From: Casuarius casuarius | Taxonomy: Eukaryota > Chordata > Aves > Casuariiformes > Casuariidae | DNA length: 64,000 nucleotides | Reading direction: 5' to 3' | NCBI GenBank assembly: GCA_003342895.1 | Contig: PTFA01000395.1 | Span: 134,394-198,393 of the forward strand | The notes under the pieces: generated by a model | Seen by the model: only the letters and a program-made list of their open reading frames with translations | What the model was told of the DNA's origin: nothing | Database searches by the model: none | Part shown: positions 39,831-51,790 of the stretch, piece by piece | How the letters are laid out: each line of letters opens with the position of its first letter | Numbering within the stretch: position 1 is the first letter of the stretch | Translations under genes and position numbers: made by a program

Positions 39831-40913
39831 AATGAACATCGGACTCAAGAAATTGATTGTAAACTGGGACTGAATAAATGGCTTAAGAACAAACCTCTCC
39901 ACCCCCATCTGTTTTGAAAATGGAGAATTCACTTACTATATGCCTATCATGACTGGAAGAGCCAAGCATCACTAGCATGAAAACAGTCAGTACCTCTGCC
40001 TTAAAGAAACACTTTAATCAATGGATGATCTATTTGACTGGCTGGGTAAGATGAGTGGAATAGAAAACGAACTGAACAAACTTAAGGATTGCACAGAAAC
40101 AGATCTATATTGAACAAAGGCTTCCAGCACAATGGTTGAGGCAGCAACAAGAGAAGAAAAGTGAATGATTTACAACAGGTCACCTGTCGTAACTTTCTCA
40201 AAAAGTGTCTTAGAATAGGCCAATTATTTACGAGAAACCCACCATTCTGTTATAAATTACTAAAAACAAACAAGGAAAAAAAACTCCACACTTTTTGGCT
40301 TAGCAGGCTGTTCACGCGTTCAAGAAATTTTTTTTTTTTAAACTGAAAATATCAGAACTTACTGCTTTGAATTTTTTTTGTACATCTCCCAGAACTGAGT
40401 TAAAAAAATCTACAGATCTTCCATGAGGTCCAAATAAGTATACACTTGAAACATTTGCTAACTTGCAGTGACCAACACACATATTTCAACACAGATTGTT
40501 TTGCTCTCTTTCAAAAATGTTTAGTCAAAAAGGAAAAAAACCGCAACTATTGGTATTTTGTTACAAAACACAAAGGCCAAAAGTTGGTTTCATAATAACA
40601 ACAGAGAAAGAAATATAATAGGAACTCTTAGGCTGTTGACTAACTAGTTAGCTAGTGCAGCTAACCCACTTTTCACAGACCTCAACTTCTCAGACATCAA
40701 CTTTCCAGCATCATGTCTAAATTATTTATTTGAATAATGTTACTTTTTAAACCCAACTGGAAGACACTATTTGTTAGTCCCTCTAAAAAAACAGGGAACA
40801 GTTATACTCAGCCACCATAGTTAAAGTAAAGCTGAGAATTAAATAAATCCTTAATTGTACTTGTTAATTCACTACTGGCAACTCAAGTTTTCAGTTGTTT
40901 TCCCCCTTTTGGC

Positions 40914-40973
40914 TTTATTTTCTCCATTGGAACTGTCTCCTGGCCTAATTATTTTTATATTACATGCTTTTAA
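40914..40973 (-). terminator. RNF168: Candidate RNF168 poly(A) signals
   Basis: Minus-strand ATTAAA at 40968-40973 and AATAAA at 40914-40919 lie about 830-890 bases past the RNF168 stop codon. A further AATAAA is at 40725-40730. A closer ATTAAA at 41757-41762 is only about 40 bases past the stop and looks too near. Confidence 0.4.
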
Positions 40974-41800
40974 TCAAACTCAAACCAGGTTGAGAAGGAA
41001 AATTAGCAGTAAATATAGGTAATATTATCATACAACAATAAAGTTACAGAACATTAGCAATAACAAGAGTATGTTTTTCCTATCTACACTGAATGTCAGA
41101 TTTGCAGAAGCGACCTCTATGAACTGAGGCAAATATAAGCCCACAACCACTTATATTAGTCATCCATGAAAGATCCTTCCCTTTGGTAGTGGGAAGATGC
41201 ACTAGTTTTCCCTCTGTTTAAAACGAGGATAACAGTGTATTAAAGTGAGAGGGAGAGAGTGGGTCTGCAAGGCCGGTTGTCCAGTAATACTCGTTAACTG
41301 CCAGGCAAACAATGCCATTCAAAAAACAACCTAAATTCCAGTAACTTGCTTCAGTTCAACAAAATTGTGGTTGTGCTGAGTGAAGCCTTAACCTTGTAGC
41401 TGGCAGACAGCTGGAGAGGTGAACTATTTTTTTTTGTTTGCTTCCTCCAGTGGATGTGCATCTTTCCCATAAAAGACTCTAAATTCTCATTCTACGATAA
41501 GACTATAAGTTATTTTGGTTTTTAAACAGCATTTACATTCAAAACTATGTAAATAAAAAACAGTGCTAGAAAATAAACTGTAATCAAAAGACCAATTAAA
41601 ACTATTAAGGTCTAGGGGCATATGTTATTAAAACTTCTCAGAGTGCACAACACAATTCTGGTTGCACTTGTGGCCCAAAGCGATCCACCTCAAAACCATC
41701 AACTTTAAAACTTTACAGGAAGTTTTGCCTAGCACAAGAAAAAGCATTACAATGGCTTTAATTCTCATTCATTTCACCATGCCTCCATAGTTCTGTTTAT

Positions 41801-44800
41801 CTACTCTGCAACAGATCTTTTAAACATCTGAAGAATTGTCTTTTGCTTATTTTTCGGTAATGAACAAATATCATTTGAGTCACTGGTATTAACAACACAA
41901 TTCAAAACTTTTCCCCCTTTGATGCTGGGTGATTTCATTCGGACTCTGGTAGGGGACTGCCAGTTTTCATTGCAAGAACCTTTCCGAATCTTGCGGTGAT
42001 TTGTTTCAGCCTGGTTTTTTGGTAGCTTTGAGTCCTTTGCCACTTTAAAACTTCCCTTTCTAGCAGGAGAGTCTTTCACAGACTGAGGTGGTTTGGTGCG
42101 AAGAAGGTACTCATCTGGAGAGCCCTTCCGTCGATTAAGTGTCCTTTCCTCTTTGTTGATCTGTCTTTGTAGCTGCAGAGCCAAAAGCCTATCCTGCTCC
42201 TCTTGCACACGCCTTTCATAGAGCTCCTGCTCAAAGGCTTTCTGCATTTGCACATTAAAATCGTTTATCTGCTCCTCTTGGTCCTCTGAAGTTTCTAGAA
42301 AAATTCTCCTCCTCTTATCAAGCAAGCCCAAGTCAATCACTGCTTCAGCTGGTGGTTCCCCCAACTTTCTTTTTGGAGTCTCCTTGGGGTTCTCTACTTT
42401 ATCTTCTTCCTCTTTATCTGGTTTTCCAGCCACCTTCATGAGACCATGAATTACACTTCTGCTATCAGACACCATGGAATTGGTTGCTGACTGAATGTAA
42501 GTAGTAATTTCAGGTGAGTTTTCAAGGTTTATGCTTTCTACATGTGTTAAACTGCCACTGTCCAACTCAATTCCATCTGCTTCTCCTTTGAATCCAGGAA
42601 GTATTGTTCTAGACCCTTCCCCTTTTGTCATTTCACAAAGTGCATCTGGAACTTCATCTCCTGCACAGTTTGGTCCTGATGTTTTTTCCTGCTTGACAGT
42701 GGCGAATTCCACTGAAGCTGAGGCACTTAAATAGCTCATGCATGAGTCTAAAAATGAATCGTTAGCACTGCAATCTTTAGTCACACTGGTCAGCTGTGGA
42801 GACAGTGTTGGCATTTCCTCTTGATCGTCTTGCCACACAGAATTGCTGCTTTCATTGCTATTGCTTTCCTGAAGAAAAGAGACACCCCAATAAAATGAAT
42901 TTATCAAAAACCAGTGGATACGAACAAAATGCAAATTTCATTTCTTCTAATGCACTGCTCATGACTAACTACTCTGGCATATTAACTTGGATTATTTTCC
43001 TTAAAAAAACAAAGTTATTAAATAAATATTTAAAACAATTTACAGAAAAGTCTAGCTAAAGAACTGAAAAAAGCAACTGCAGCATTCTCCTCTCTTATCA
43101 GTGACTCAAATCAACTATTGCAGGTATTAGCACGCTCATTTTCTTTAAGAACCTAACAGGAGAGACAAAGGCATATACAGACAGGTGGATAACGGTGAAT
43201 AAGTCACAGTTCAACCTCCTCCAATGAGCTCTAGAATCATTTTAGTTTTATAAGCCATCAGTTGCAGGCCAGAGCTTGCTGAAGAAGTTTATGTAAATAG
43301 TAACTATGCCCTTCCAAAACCAGAGGGGTAAGTGTTACTGAAACCATCAAAAAGCTGCAGAACTAGAGGAAAAACTCAAAGTAAAATTGTCTGTGAACCT
43401 GTGATAACCCATGAATTGAGAAAACCCAGACATCCAAGGGCAGACAAATACTGCACAAGATACAGACTTAAACTTCAAAGTTCTTCTCAACTGTAAGGTT
43501 TAGTTAACTGGAACCTCTGCTTAGTTATACAAGGTAACTATCTAGATAACCTGTAGGTGTGTGGCTGCTGACTGTCAAGCATGGTTTCTTCCCTTTCCAT
43601 TTTTGGGAACCATGAATACTGAAGGCAGTTCAAAAAGGGAAAGATATTGCCCAGTGATGATGTGCATTACTGTAAGGAAGGCAGGAAAAAAAATCTGTAA
43701 TTACTAACACTGAAATTTATAAGAAATGGTTCTAGTTACCACAGAGCAAGAGTCAGTCCTGCCTCTTTCTGTTGTTCTAGCGCGTGATGCTGATCCCAAC
43801 ATAGGATGAGACTTTGAAGACAGATACCTTAAAAGAAAAGAAAAAGTATACCTATTAAAATTTATTTTTCTTGAAGTGCGAGTTCCTTTCAAGCAGGATC
43901 TTCGGGTTCACTCTGATATACAAAAATAGCAGGAGCAAGGCAAGTGTTTCCCTTGTCCTACATATTATCCTATGAGGAAATGTTTTAACATTCAACAGCG
44001 TACATTTGTCCCAGAACATCCAGGGAAGTAGGATTGCAAGATTCCAAGGAAGCAAATGGAGCAGAGATGCAGTATACCAAGAAACAGACCAATAATTATA
44101 GAACAGAAACTTGGATCACTTACTTCTGAATGTCTCCAGAGCTGCTTGATTTGTTCTTGATCTTGCACAAATTAACTGGAGATGTTTCAGATGAGAAACT
44201 GCCTGCCAGTGAAGAACTGCTGAACCCACTTCCTCTGGCGTCTTCATTCTTCAAAAGGAAAAATAGCTTTATATAAAAGAAAGCAAAACACAAACTGGAA
44301 AACTTCTGTCACAGACTGGTTACTGTTGTCCAAGGAATTCACAAAACTGGAAGTAATGGATAGAATAAGAAACTGCTATCAGGTAGCAAAAAAATACTGC
44401 AAGTTAAACCTTCTCAAATGTAATTGCATTTTCCTTTTCTTGGTACAGGTTACAGACATTGATATTTTTCCAAATAAGTATTTTTAAAATTAAGGGGAAA
44501 AGGAGAAAAACAATGTTGAAAAAGTTTTCACCCTGAAAGTTTCTAGCAGGCATTTCAGGTACATATTAAACATTGAAATGTTTAGGATAGTCCCCCCTCT
44601 AACTGGTTCTTCAAAAACTAGTGGTCAATCAAGGATTTTAGAGTACTGAGGGCTGACAACGGCTTCTAACTACAATTCAAAAAAGTTTAAAATTACTCAA
44701 AATTTTGACTTTTGCTCTGAAAAATCTAAGCTGCTTGCACTAAATGAACATTTTCTAATGTTATCCTTGATCCTAACTCACCAGACTGTTACTCAGTTGC

Positions 44801-47800
44801 CATGCCAGCTCTTCATCTTGCTTTAGCTGTTTCTCCAATTCCTTCCGCCTTTCATCTGCTAACCTCTGTTCCTCCTCTTCTTCTGCTAGTAGCCTTTGAA
44901 TGTATTCCTCACTTGCTTTGTTCTCCTCTTGTTCATGTGCTCGCCTTTCTGCCTCCACCTGATTTTTTTTTTTAAAAAAAAGGAACTAGTTACTACTGTA
45001 GGACCACACTTCACAGCAGAACCTCCTACGTGACCCTTATTAAATGTGAACAATCCACTATTCACAAAGACACTCTGTACACTTCAACAATTTAGTATTT
45101 AATTACAGAACACTCCAAAGATGCAAGACCCTCTGCACAGTATCAATTTCATTCTTCAATCTGATAAGTGACCTACCCTTTTCTTTTTTGTAAGACTACA
45201 CTGTTAACTTTGCTAATAAGCAAGATGAAATGCATCTTCAAAAGGTGAGTAAATGAATGTTACTAACAACAATTAGAGATCTGCAAATACATGGATCTAC
45301 ACAGAAACCCAAATTAAGATTCTTTAAGGCTGGAAGAGAGCTAGACAGCAGCAGTTGCTCAACCTGTTTATGTATTCATAATTCCAAATATTAACACAGA
45401 AGTCTCGAAGATGGTACAGATCTCTTCTGTGCGCTTATATTCTCTTGGAACATGCAAAATCCAAAGCAACAGGGCAAGAACCTGCCTGCCTTCCTTCCGA
45501 TATCCACTCGAGAATCACTTAAGTTACTCCAAAACAGACAGAGAAGTACTCAAAGAATGAAAAAAGCTTTCTTGAACTGGATAGTGAATCTGGAAGCTTT
45601 CTCTAGAGAAGAGCATCAACAGTTGCAGGACTTCACAAGCTTTGTTATGTTTGACTTTGTTTAAAATTATATGCATATAATGTCTATATCTAAATCTTAT
45701 TAACAGCACCTCATACCCCTCATATTTCACCGCTTTTCCAGCACCCTCTCCATTATCCGTTGATGCTATTGTTCACAGTCTATCTCATCCCATAACTATC
45801 ATAAAAGAGAATCCAACAATCATCTACTTCACATATTCCCCTTGCTCTTGTAACAACAAACATTATTGCTTTTAGGGAAAAGGCGCATTCTGATGCTCTT
45901 TCCAACCGAAATTCTTACTAGCACCATGTCTGAATTGGATGAAGAAGGATCTGTGAGTAAACAAACAGATTCTTATAGTCTTCTCTGGACAACCATTTTT
46001 GGCTACTGTTAGAGAAAAGGCACTGAACTATAGAGGCTGTGGTCTGACCCAGTATAGCCATTTATACATTTTTTTTTTAGAACAAAAGAATAAAGGCTCA
46101 GTTGAAATGAAATCGTTCCAGTTATCTGACCTCACTTCCTGCATAACATGCTTGAGTGAAAAAGTTAGCAGATAAGAGTTTTGAGTCCCAAAGCCTCTGG
46201 ATGAAGAGCAAGAGGCCTTAAAAAGTTCATCCTTCAACCTCGACTTAAAGTCATGGACAGGGAGGCTGCAGTTTGATGAACACTAAGTTGGCACAAGCTG
46301 AAACTACTCTCAGAAAACACAGCCCTCTGTGCCAGCACAAATAGCTAAATAAATAGCAAGGTCTGCTTCTTCCAGCTTATGTCAACTGTGTCTGAACTGC
46401 AGAATAACTGTCGTCTTCTACAGTTAACAACTGTATGCTCCACTTAAAAACATGCACTCTCCCTGCCCTTTCTTTCTTCTTTCCTTCAAAAATAGTATTC
46501 ACATGTCACAAATGACATACCAATAGCAGAACACAGTATTCATAAGTGGACATAGAACCCCCTTCCGTGACAGGCTTGTTTCTGGCCATTAAGTTTAATG
46601 TCTCTGTGTGCTTGATTAAAGATCATTGTGATATCCAGTTCTTTTCTCTAGTCAGGATTTTGTATACTGTGACTATATATCCTCCTTAGAGTCTCTTCAG
46701 TAAAGGATAAAATTTAATTCATGTCTAGGGAATCACCACTGTGTTCTTGCAGCAACAATGCCCTTCTACATATCTTTCCATTTAAGTGTCTCTAAATATC
46801 ATTACAACTGTTTGTGGGGACTAGACAGTGAAGCAGGGGAGAGATCTAGTTCCTCAATCCATTTCATCATACTACAGCATATATAGCTTCCCTAAAGGAT
46901 TTAATGGGAGACAAATGAACCACCAGGAAGAGAGCTTTTTTCAGCTGCCACAGCCACTAGAAAATATATGACACCATTGTATCAGCTACAGAAAACGAGG
47001 GAAAAAAAAAATACTGAACAGCTAATGAAGTCATCCTGCACTTCTCAGATTAAAATAACTAGATACAAAACACTTATACTTTCAAAAAACATTCTTTAGA
47101 CTTACCTTGCTAATCTCTGCTTCATATTCCTGTCTCAGTTCCCCAGGCTTGCTCAGCTGATGTTGTGGCTGGGACACACAGACTAATTCAGAGAGGAAGA
47201 AAAGGAAAACAAAAAAACAGAAAGGAAGAAAGCAAGATCATGACATTCAACAACAAAAAATTTTAACCAAAAAAAAATTTCCTTGCTGTTACATGAATAA
47301 TTTGATTTAAATCAAGTTTATGNNNNNNNNNNNNNNNNNNNNNNNNNNNNNNNNNNNNNNNNNNNNNNNNNNNNNNNNNNNNNNNNNNNNNNNNNNNNNN
47401 NNNNNNNNNNNNNNNNNNNNNNNNNNNNNNNNNNNNNNNNNNNNNNNNNNNNNNNNNNNNNNNNNNNNNNNNNNNNNNNNNNNNNNNNNNNNNNNNNNNN
47501 NNNNNNNNNNNNNNNNNNNNNNNNNNNNNNNNNNNNNNNNNNNNNNNNNNAAGGATATTCTGCTGTGTTACACATACCTAGGTAGAATGCTACAACCTAC
47601 TGAAGGGACAAATTAGCCCTTCGAAACAATCGGGATTTTCAGTCCTAAGTCATTCTAATGCAACAGACCTGAAGACCACCAAGAACAATCTGGGCATGCA
47701 TTTTGTTCGTATTTTACTGGAGAAATTCCAAGGTTACCACATCTGTTGTTCCCTGATTTGTGTTAAAAAATCATTGTTAGTGCTACTGTTAGGCATATTA

Positions 47801-48763
47801 GAATGAGGAGAGATGTGGGGAAAGAAAGTGTTGCCTCTCCAAAATTAGCCTCTCCCCAATATTAATTGTCAAAAGATGTTAAATTTAAAAACAGTCTACA
47901 AAAGACTAAAGAAAAATAAAACCCTCCTGCAAGCTGTTGATCAGATTTCCTTCCTACTGTCTCACATCTCAATTTTAGGCATCTTTAGAGACTCCCAGAT
48001 AGACTGAAGCCCTGGAATTTCTAATCAGCTAATAAACTTAAGTATCTAAGACTTGAAACATTTTTCATCACTTCTCTTACATGCCAGTGATGAAAAATAA
48101 ATAAATAATACTCTGGAACTTCATTTACAGGTTTTACAGCTGAAGTTGTATTAGTAATGAACTACAGTCTTTACAAGGACAGTGAGCCATATACCAGTAG
48201 TTTGTGTAAAAAAACTAACAAACATCCACTTAAAAAAAGATCAGACAGTAACTTACCCTCTCTATAATAGAAAAGAAAAAGGCACGGTCATTTCTCTGCC
48301 TTGTAAGCCCCTTTTAAACAAGAGCTCTGACACTTTCTAGCATTTTCTAGCAATAACACAATTGTCTAAGCATAGTTTCTTATTTCACAACATCCAAAGT
48401 CCACTAATACCAATCACTTTGGTAACACATAGACATCCTGGAACAAGCGACATTTTACTTACTTTCATCTTCCAAATCCTGTCCATTAATTCTGCGTTCA
48501 CACTCCTTTGGGTAATTCTTCTGAATCCTTTCCCAGAGTTCCCAGTTGATTAAAGTATTTCTGCGGGCATTATATCTTGCCCAAGAAGAGACTCGACGAC
48601 GACAGAAAGGGCAACAAAGACTGGCCTTTTCAACTGTCAGTTGGAAACAAGAATTACAAAGGGTATGATTGCATGGCAGCGTCACAGGCTCCACAAAGAT
48701 CTCCATGCAAATTTGGCATAGACAGTCAGCTAAGGAAAGTGGAGCCTCCGATTTCTTCGCCAT
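41801..48763 (-). CDS. RNF168: E3 ubiquitin-protein ligase RNF168
   Basis: Six coding exons join in frame: 48463-48763, 47106-47182, 44782-44958, 44124-44248, 43740-43827 and 41801-42868, giving 611 codons (571 in human as I remember). The N-terminal RING is C3HC4, with C16, C19, C31, H33, C36, C39, C51 and C54, starting CQICMEIFVEPVTLPCNHTLC. A ubiquitin-binding UMI lies near 143-156 in the EENKASEEYIQRLLAEEEEE stretch, MIU1 near 168-185, MIU2 near 470-492 (EEQDRLLALQLQ) and an LR motif after it (NRRKGSPDEYLLR, about 501-513). Family role: nuclear ligase downstream of RNF8 that ubiquitinates H2A/H2AX at K13/K15 and recruits 53BP1 and BRCA1 complexes to double-strand breaks. The RING, UMI and MIU modules are intact; the linker (about 190-450) diverges most. 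Confidence 0.97.
44959..47105 (-). other. RNF168: RNF168 intron between the second and third coding exons
   Basis: A 2.1 kb AT-rich intron. The splice acceptor at its left end sits beside a long T run on the coding strand. Nothing else was recognised. Confidence 0.7.
47323..47550. other. Assembly gap (228 N)
   Basis: All bases are N. The gap lies in the RNF168 intron between the first two coding exons, so it does not interrupt the reading frame as traced. A small alternative exon or repeat inside cannot be excluded. Confidence 1.
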
Positions 48764-48806
48764 GTTGACTCAAAGTAGAGGAACAAGGCTAATACAACGT
48801 CAGTAC
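48764..48806 (-). other. RNF168: RNF168 5' UTR portion of the start-codon exon
   Basis: On the minus strand a pyrimidine-rich tract ends TTATTTTCAG at 48807-48808. The following 43 bases run to the ATG at 48763, showing that the start codon is not in the first exon of the transcript. Confidence 0.7.
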
Positions 48807-50719
48807 CTGAAAATAAAAAGAACGTATATTTTACTTCCTGTAATGAATATAACAGGAAATGCTCTGTTTTATAGTGATGTTTTTATAGGGTAGCTATATT
48901 TGAGAAGTCTGCTTGAATGGTTATTTTTGTTTACAATTCCAGAAATTATGTTTTCCACTGCAAGTCCAGAAGTCCTTCCAGAATTCACTGACAAACTACA
49001 TCCCTGTTTTCTACAGTGGTTTCCTGTGAATTGTAGGAGGTATTTCCAGTGGATAGCAACAAGGTAAAGCGAAGAGAGGCGGAAGGCATAGATTCTTCCA
49101 ACATTTGTTTTCTAGTAGTTATAACCTATGTTCATGTTTGGCAAATGTTCTCACAGTTACTGACTTAAGCCTTCCATTTAGTCAATTATTCAGTAAATGC
49201 ATGTCCTTCAAAAGCCGCTTCTAATACAGACAATTTCATCATTTTCTGAAGGTGAAATACAACATTGCCCTATGGATCAACCAAAGGGTCTTCTTCAGAA
49301 AGAAGGTCCTTCCTCATTCATTTCCTTAATTAAACAGGAACTAAAGAATCAAAATATTTTTTGATCTTGCTAACATAAGCAAAGAACTAGCCAATACAGT
49401 CAACACTTGAGGCTCTTCCACTATGACTTGTATGACTCAAAGTGGTAAGGATCCTCTAACTTCTCTATCACCAACTCTCCTCACAGGATTTTTCATTTGG
49501 CCCAGAAATACTGTGAAACAGAAAATACAAAGACAGACCCCAATATAGCAAAAAGGACAACACTTATTTTAAGTTACAGCAACCATGAAGATCTTAAAAA
49601 TGCCATAAAAATAACTGGCTATTCTGAGAGAAAGGCTGTAATTTTAGTTCACTGTTGCCTAGATAATCCACATAGGAACTCAGCACTGAGGCAAATTACA
49701 CAAAGTCAATTTTATTGGTTCGGCTACTCCTTTGTTAACGAAACAAATCATTTAGAGAAAAGATGTTAGACAACATTGAAACACCCAGTTTTACAGGTAG
49801 TTTAGCAAAAGCGCCTAATCGTTCCTGGACTAAACAATTTCAATTTGTATATATACACACAGAAAAAAAGTCCCTAGGCAGGCTAGACGTGAATGTGCAA
49901 GAGTGAGAGAAGAAAAATGAAGGTGCAGAGAGGGTTACATGAAGAGGGGATCCCATACATCAATATTTCCAGGGCCCAGCACATAGAAGGACGCAGCTTT
50001 ACCTCTAAGTCTACGTAAACCAAAGAAAACAGGTAACTCAAGACTTCATACACAGATTATGAATGCAAACTGGGAACAGAACAGAGTCAGAATCCCAAAA
50101 TTGAATGATTAGTATAGTATGGTAAATACAGTATTAACATAGCGATATCTTATAATACAATAAAAAACACCACAGAAGATAGGCATTTTAATGAATAGCA
50201 GAAAACAGAAGATAGGCATATAGGAGAGGAATTTTATAAGTGAAAGTCTAAGGGAAACAGAGAGGTGGAATAAAGAGGGCAGAAATGGAGGAAGAACATA
50301 TAATTAATGCAGGCAGCTTGCGGAGCAAGCCACTGCAGCAGCACAGCCGAAAACCAACGCAAGCACAGCTGTCACAGAAACAGCCAAATCTAATACTTTA
50401 TATTCGACATTGCGAAAGAGCAGATACATCCCGGGGTAACTGCTGCGCAAGCAAGCTGATCCAGGCCGGCCATTCTTTTGCAAACAGGGAAGAAATCAAG
50501 GACAGCACAGACGGCTCCGCGGACATCTTTTCCAGAAGCGAGGTAAGGGCTTTGAAAGGCGAAGCGCTAAAGCCGCCCCACCGCGTCTCTCGCGGCCGGT
50601 GTCGCGCTCGAAGGCGACGGGCCATTCCCCAGTCAGCGCCTTCCCGGCGGCAGCGCCGCCCGCCCGGCCCTTCCGCGCCGCTGCCCCTGCGGGCGCTGCG
50701 CGGCCCCGTACGGCGTTAC
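48807..50719 (-). other. RNF168: RNF168 5' intron (inferred)
   Basis: A 1.9 kb span between the inferred non-coding first exon and the start-codon exon. It is AT-rich, apart from its right end in the CpG island. A short duplication of ACAGAAGATAGGCAT is present around 50172-50220. No gene was recognised inside. Confidence 0.55.
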
Positions 50720-51790
50720 CTGCGCAGCCACCTCCTCCTCCTCCTCCTCAGGTTTCGTGCAGCAGGAAGACGCAGAGCTGAAGTAAAAACGCCGCCAGGC
50801 TGCGGCTCTGCGGCCCGGGCCTGAGCGGCAGCAGGAGCCTCTCGCCGCAACTGCGGCTGGCGCAGCGCTCCCGGCGCCTCTCCCCGCGGCACCAGGGGTG
50901 GGGCCAGCCCCACAGCCTAGGGCTCGGGACCCAGCGCCCGCTCAGCGGCCGCCTCAGGCCCGCTCCCGCCAGCCGCAGAGGCGGCAGGACATAGGCCCCA
51001 GGCCTGCGGTAACGACCACCGCCATCCCCGCGGCGCGGCCCGCCAAACAGCCGCCACGCCCCCGCCAGCGGCGCAGCCAATCAGCTGGCGCGTCTCTGCA
51101 CGCAACAACGGAGGCAGGGCGGCGCGACACCCCTCCCCCTCTGCCCGCTCCCCGGAGCTCCGCCAGGCGACGGCGCGCGCCGGCCCTGCCGCGGTGGCCA
51201 CGCCCCTGGGCGGCCCGGCGGGAAGGGGCGGGGCTGCCCCGCCCTGCGCTGGGGCTCGCCCGCGCATGCGCACGCGGCTGCCGCGGAGCCCTTTGTGGGC
51301 TGCTGCGGAGGTGGCAGGTGCAGCGGCACGTGCGGGCGCCCCGGGGGGGCGGCGGCGCGCGGCGCTGCCCTCACAGCGGCTGGGCTCGGCCCCGGGGCGC
51401 CGGGCTGTCCGCCCGTCTCCGTGCTCTGCCCTCCTCTACCGCCTCGACGGCCCGCAGCAGGCTCCCGCGGAGCCTCTCGTCCTTCACGGCCCTGCTCACG
51501 GCGGCGGCCATGTCGGCGGGGCACAGCCGCCTCCGGGCGGCTGCGTAGTACTGGGCCTCGTGGCCGTGCGCGGTGAAGAAGGCGCAGAGGGCCCTTACGT
51601 CCCCGTCGCTCAGCCCCAGGCCCTGCAGGGCCGCTTCCCATGCCCCTTGGATCCGCGGGTGCCGGGCCTTGCGCCTCAGGATGGTGGCCGTGGTGGGGAG
51701 GCCCTCTGCCAGGTCGGGCACCTCGGCGATCACCAGGCAGCGCAGGGCGGCCAGGGTTTCACACGTGTAGCTGAACAGGAGGTTGGTCTC
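50560..51790. promoter_or_regulatory. RNF168: CpG island, RNF168 promoter overlapping SMCO1 last exon
   Basis: About 1.2 kb of very GC- and CpG-rich sequence. It has a CCAAT box at 51077-51081 and a perfect palindromic NRF1-type site, CGCGCATGCGCA, at 51261-51272. No TATA box was seen. The likely RNF168 start is between about 50750 and 51050. The right half of the island is the coding part of the SMCO1 last exon, so promoter and upstream-gene coding sequence are contiguous. Confidence 0.8.
50720..50850 (-). other. RNF168: Inferred non-coding first exon of RNF168
   Basis: The CpG island contains a minus-strand donor, CTGCGCAG followed by GTAACG, at 50720/50719, preceded by a GAG-repeat-rich leader. 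It is the best partner for the acceptor at 48807. The 5' limit is not visible; the right coordinate is only indicative. Confidence 0.5.

Larger units (their letters stand above)
37500..40900. other. Intergenic region between UBXN7 and RNF168
   Basis: About 3.4 kb between the UBXN7 promoter and the probable RNF168 3' end. It contains A runs (17 A near 37996), a TA/CA microsatellite and a probable LTR-like repeat. No protein-coding exon was recognised. Confidence 0.6.

Noticed and set aside
47318..47616. Open frames made mostly of X residues
   Set aside because: Artefacts of the N gap.
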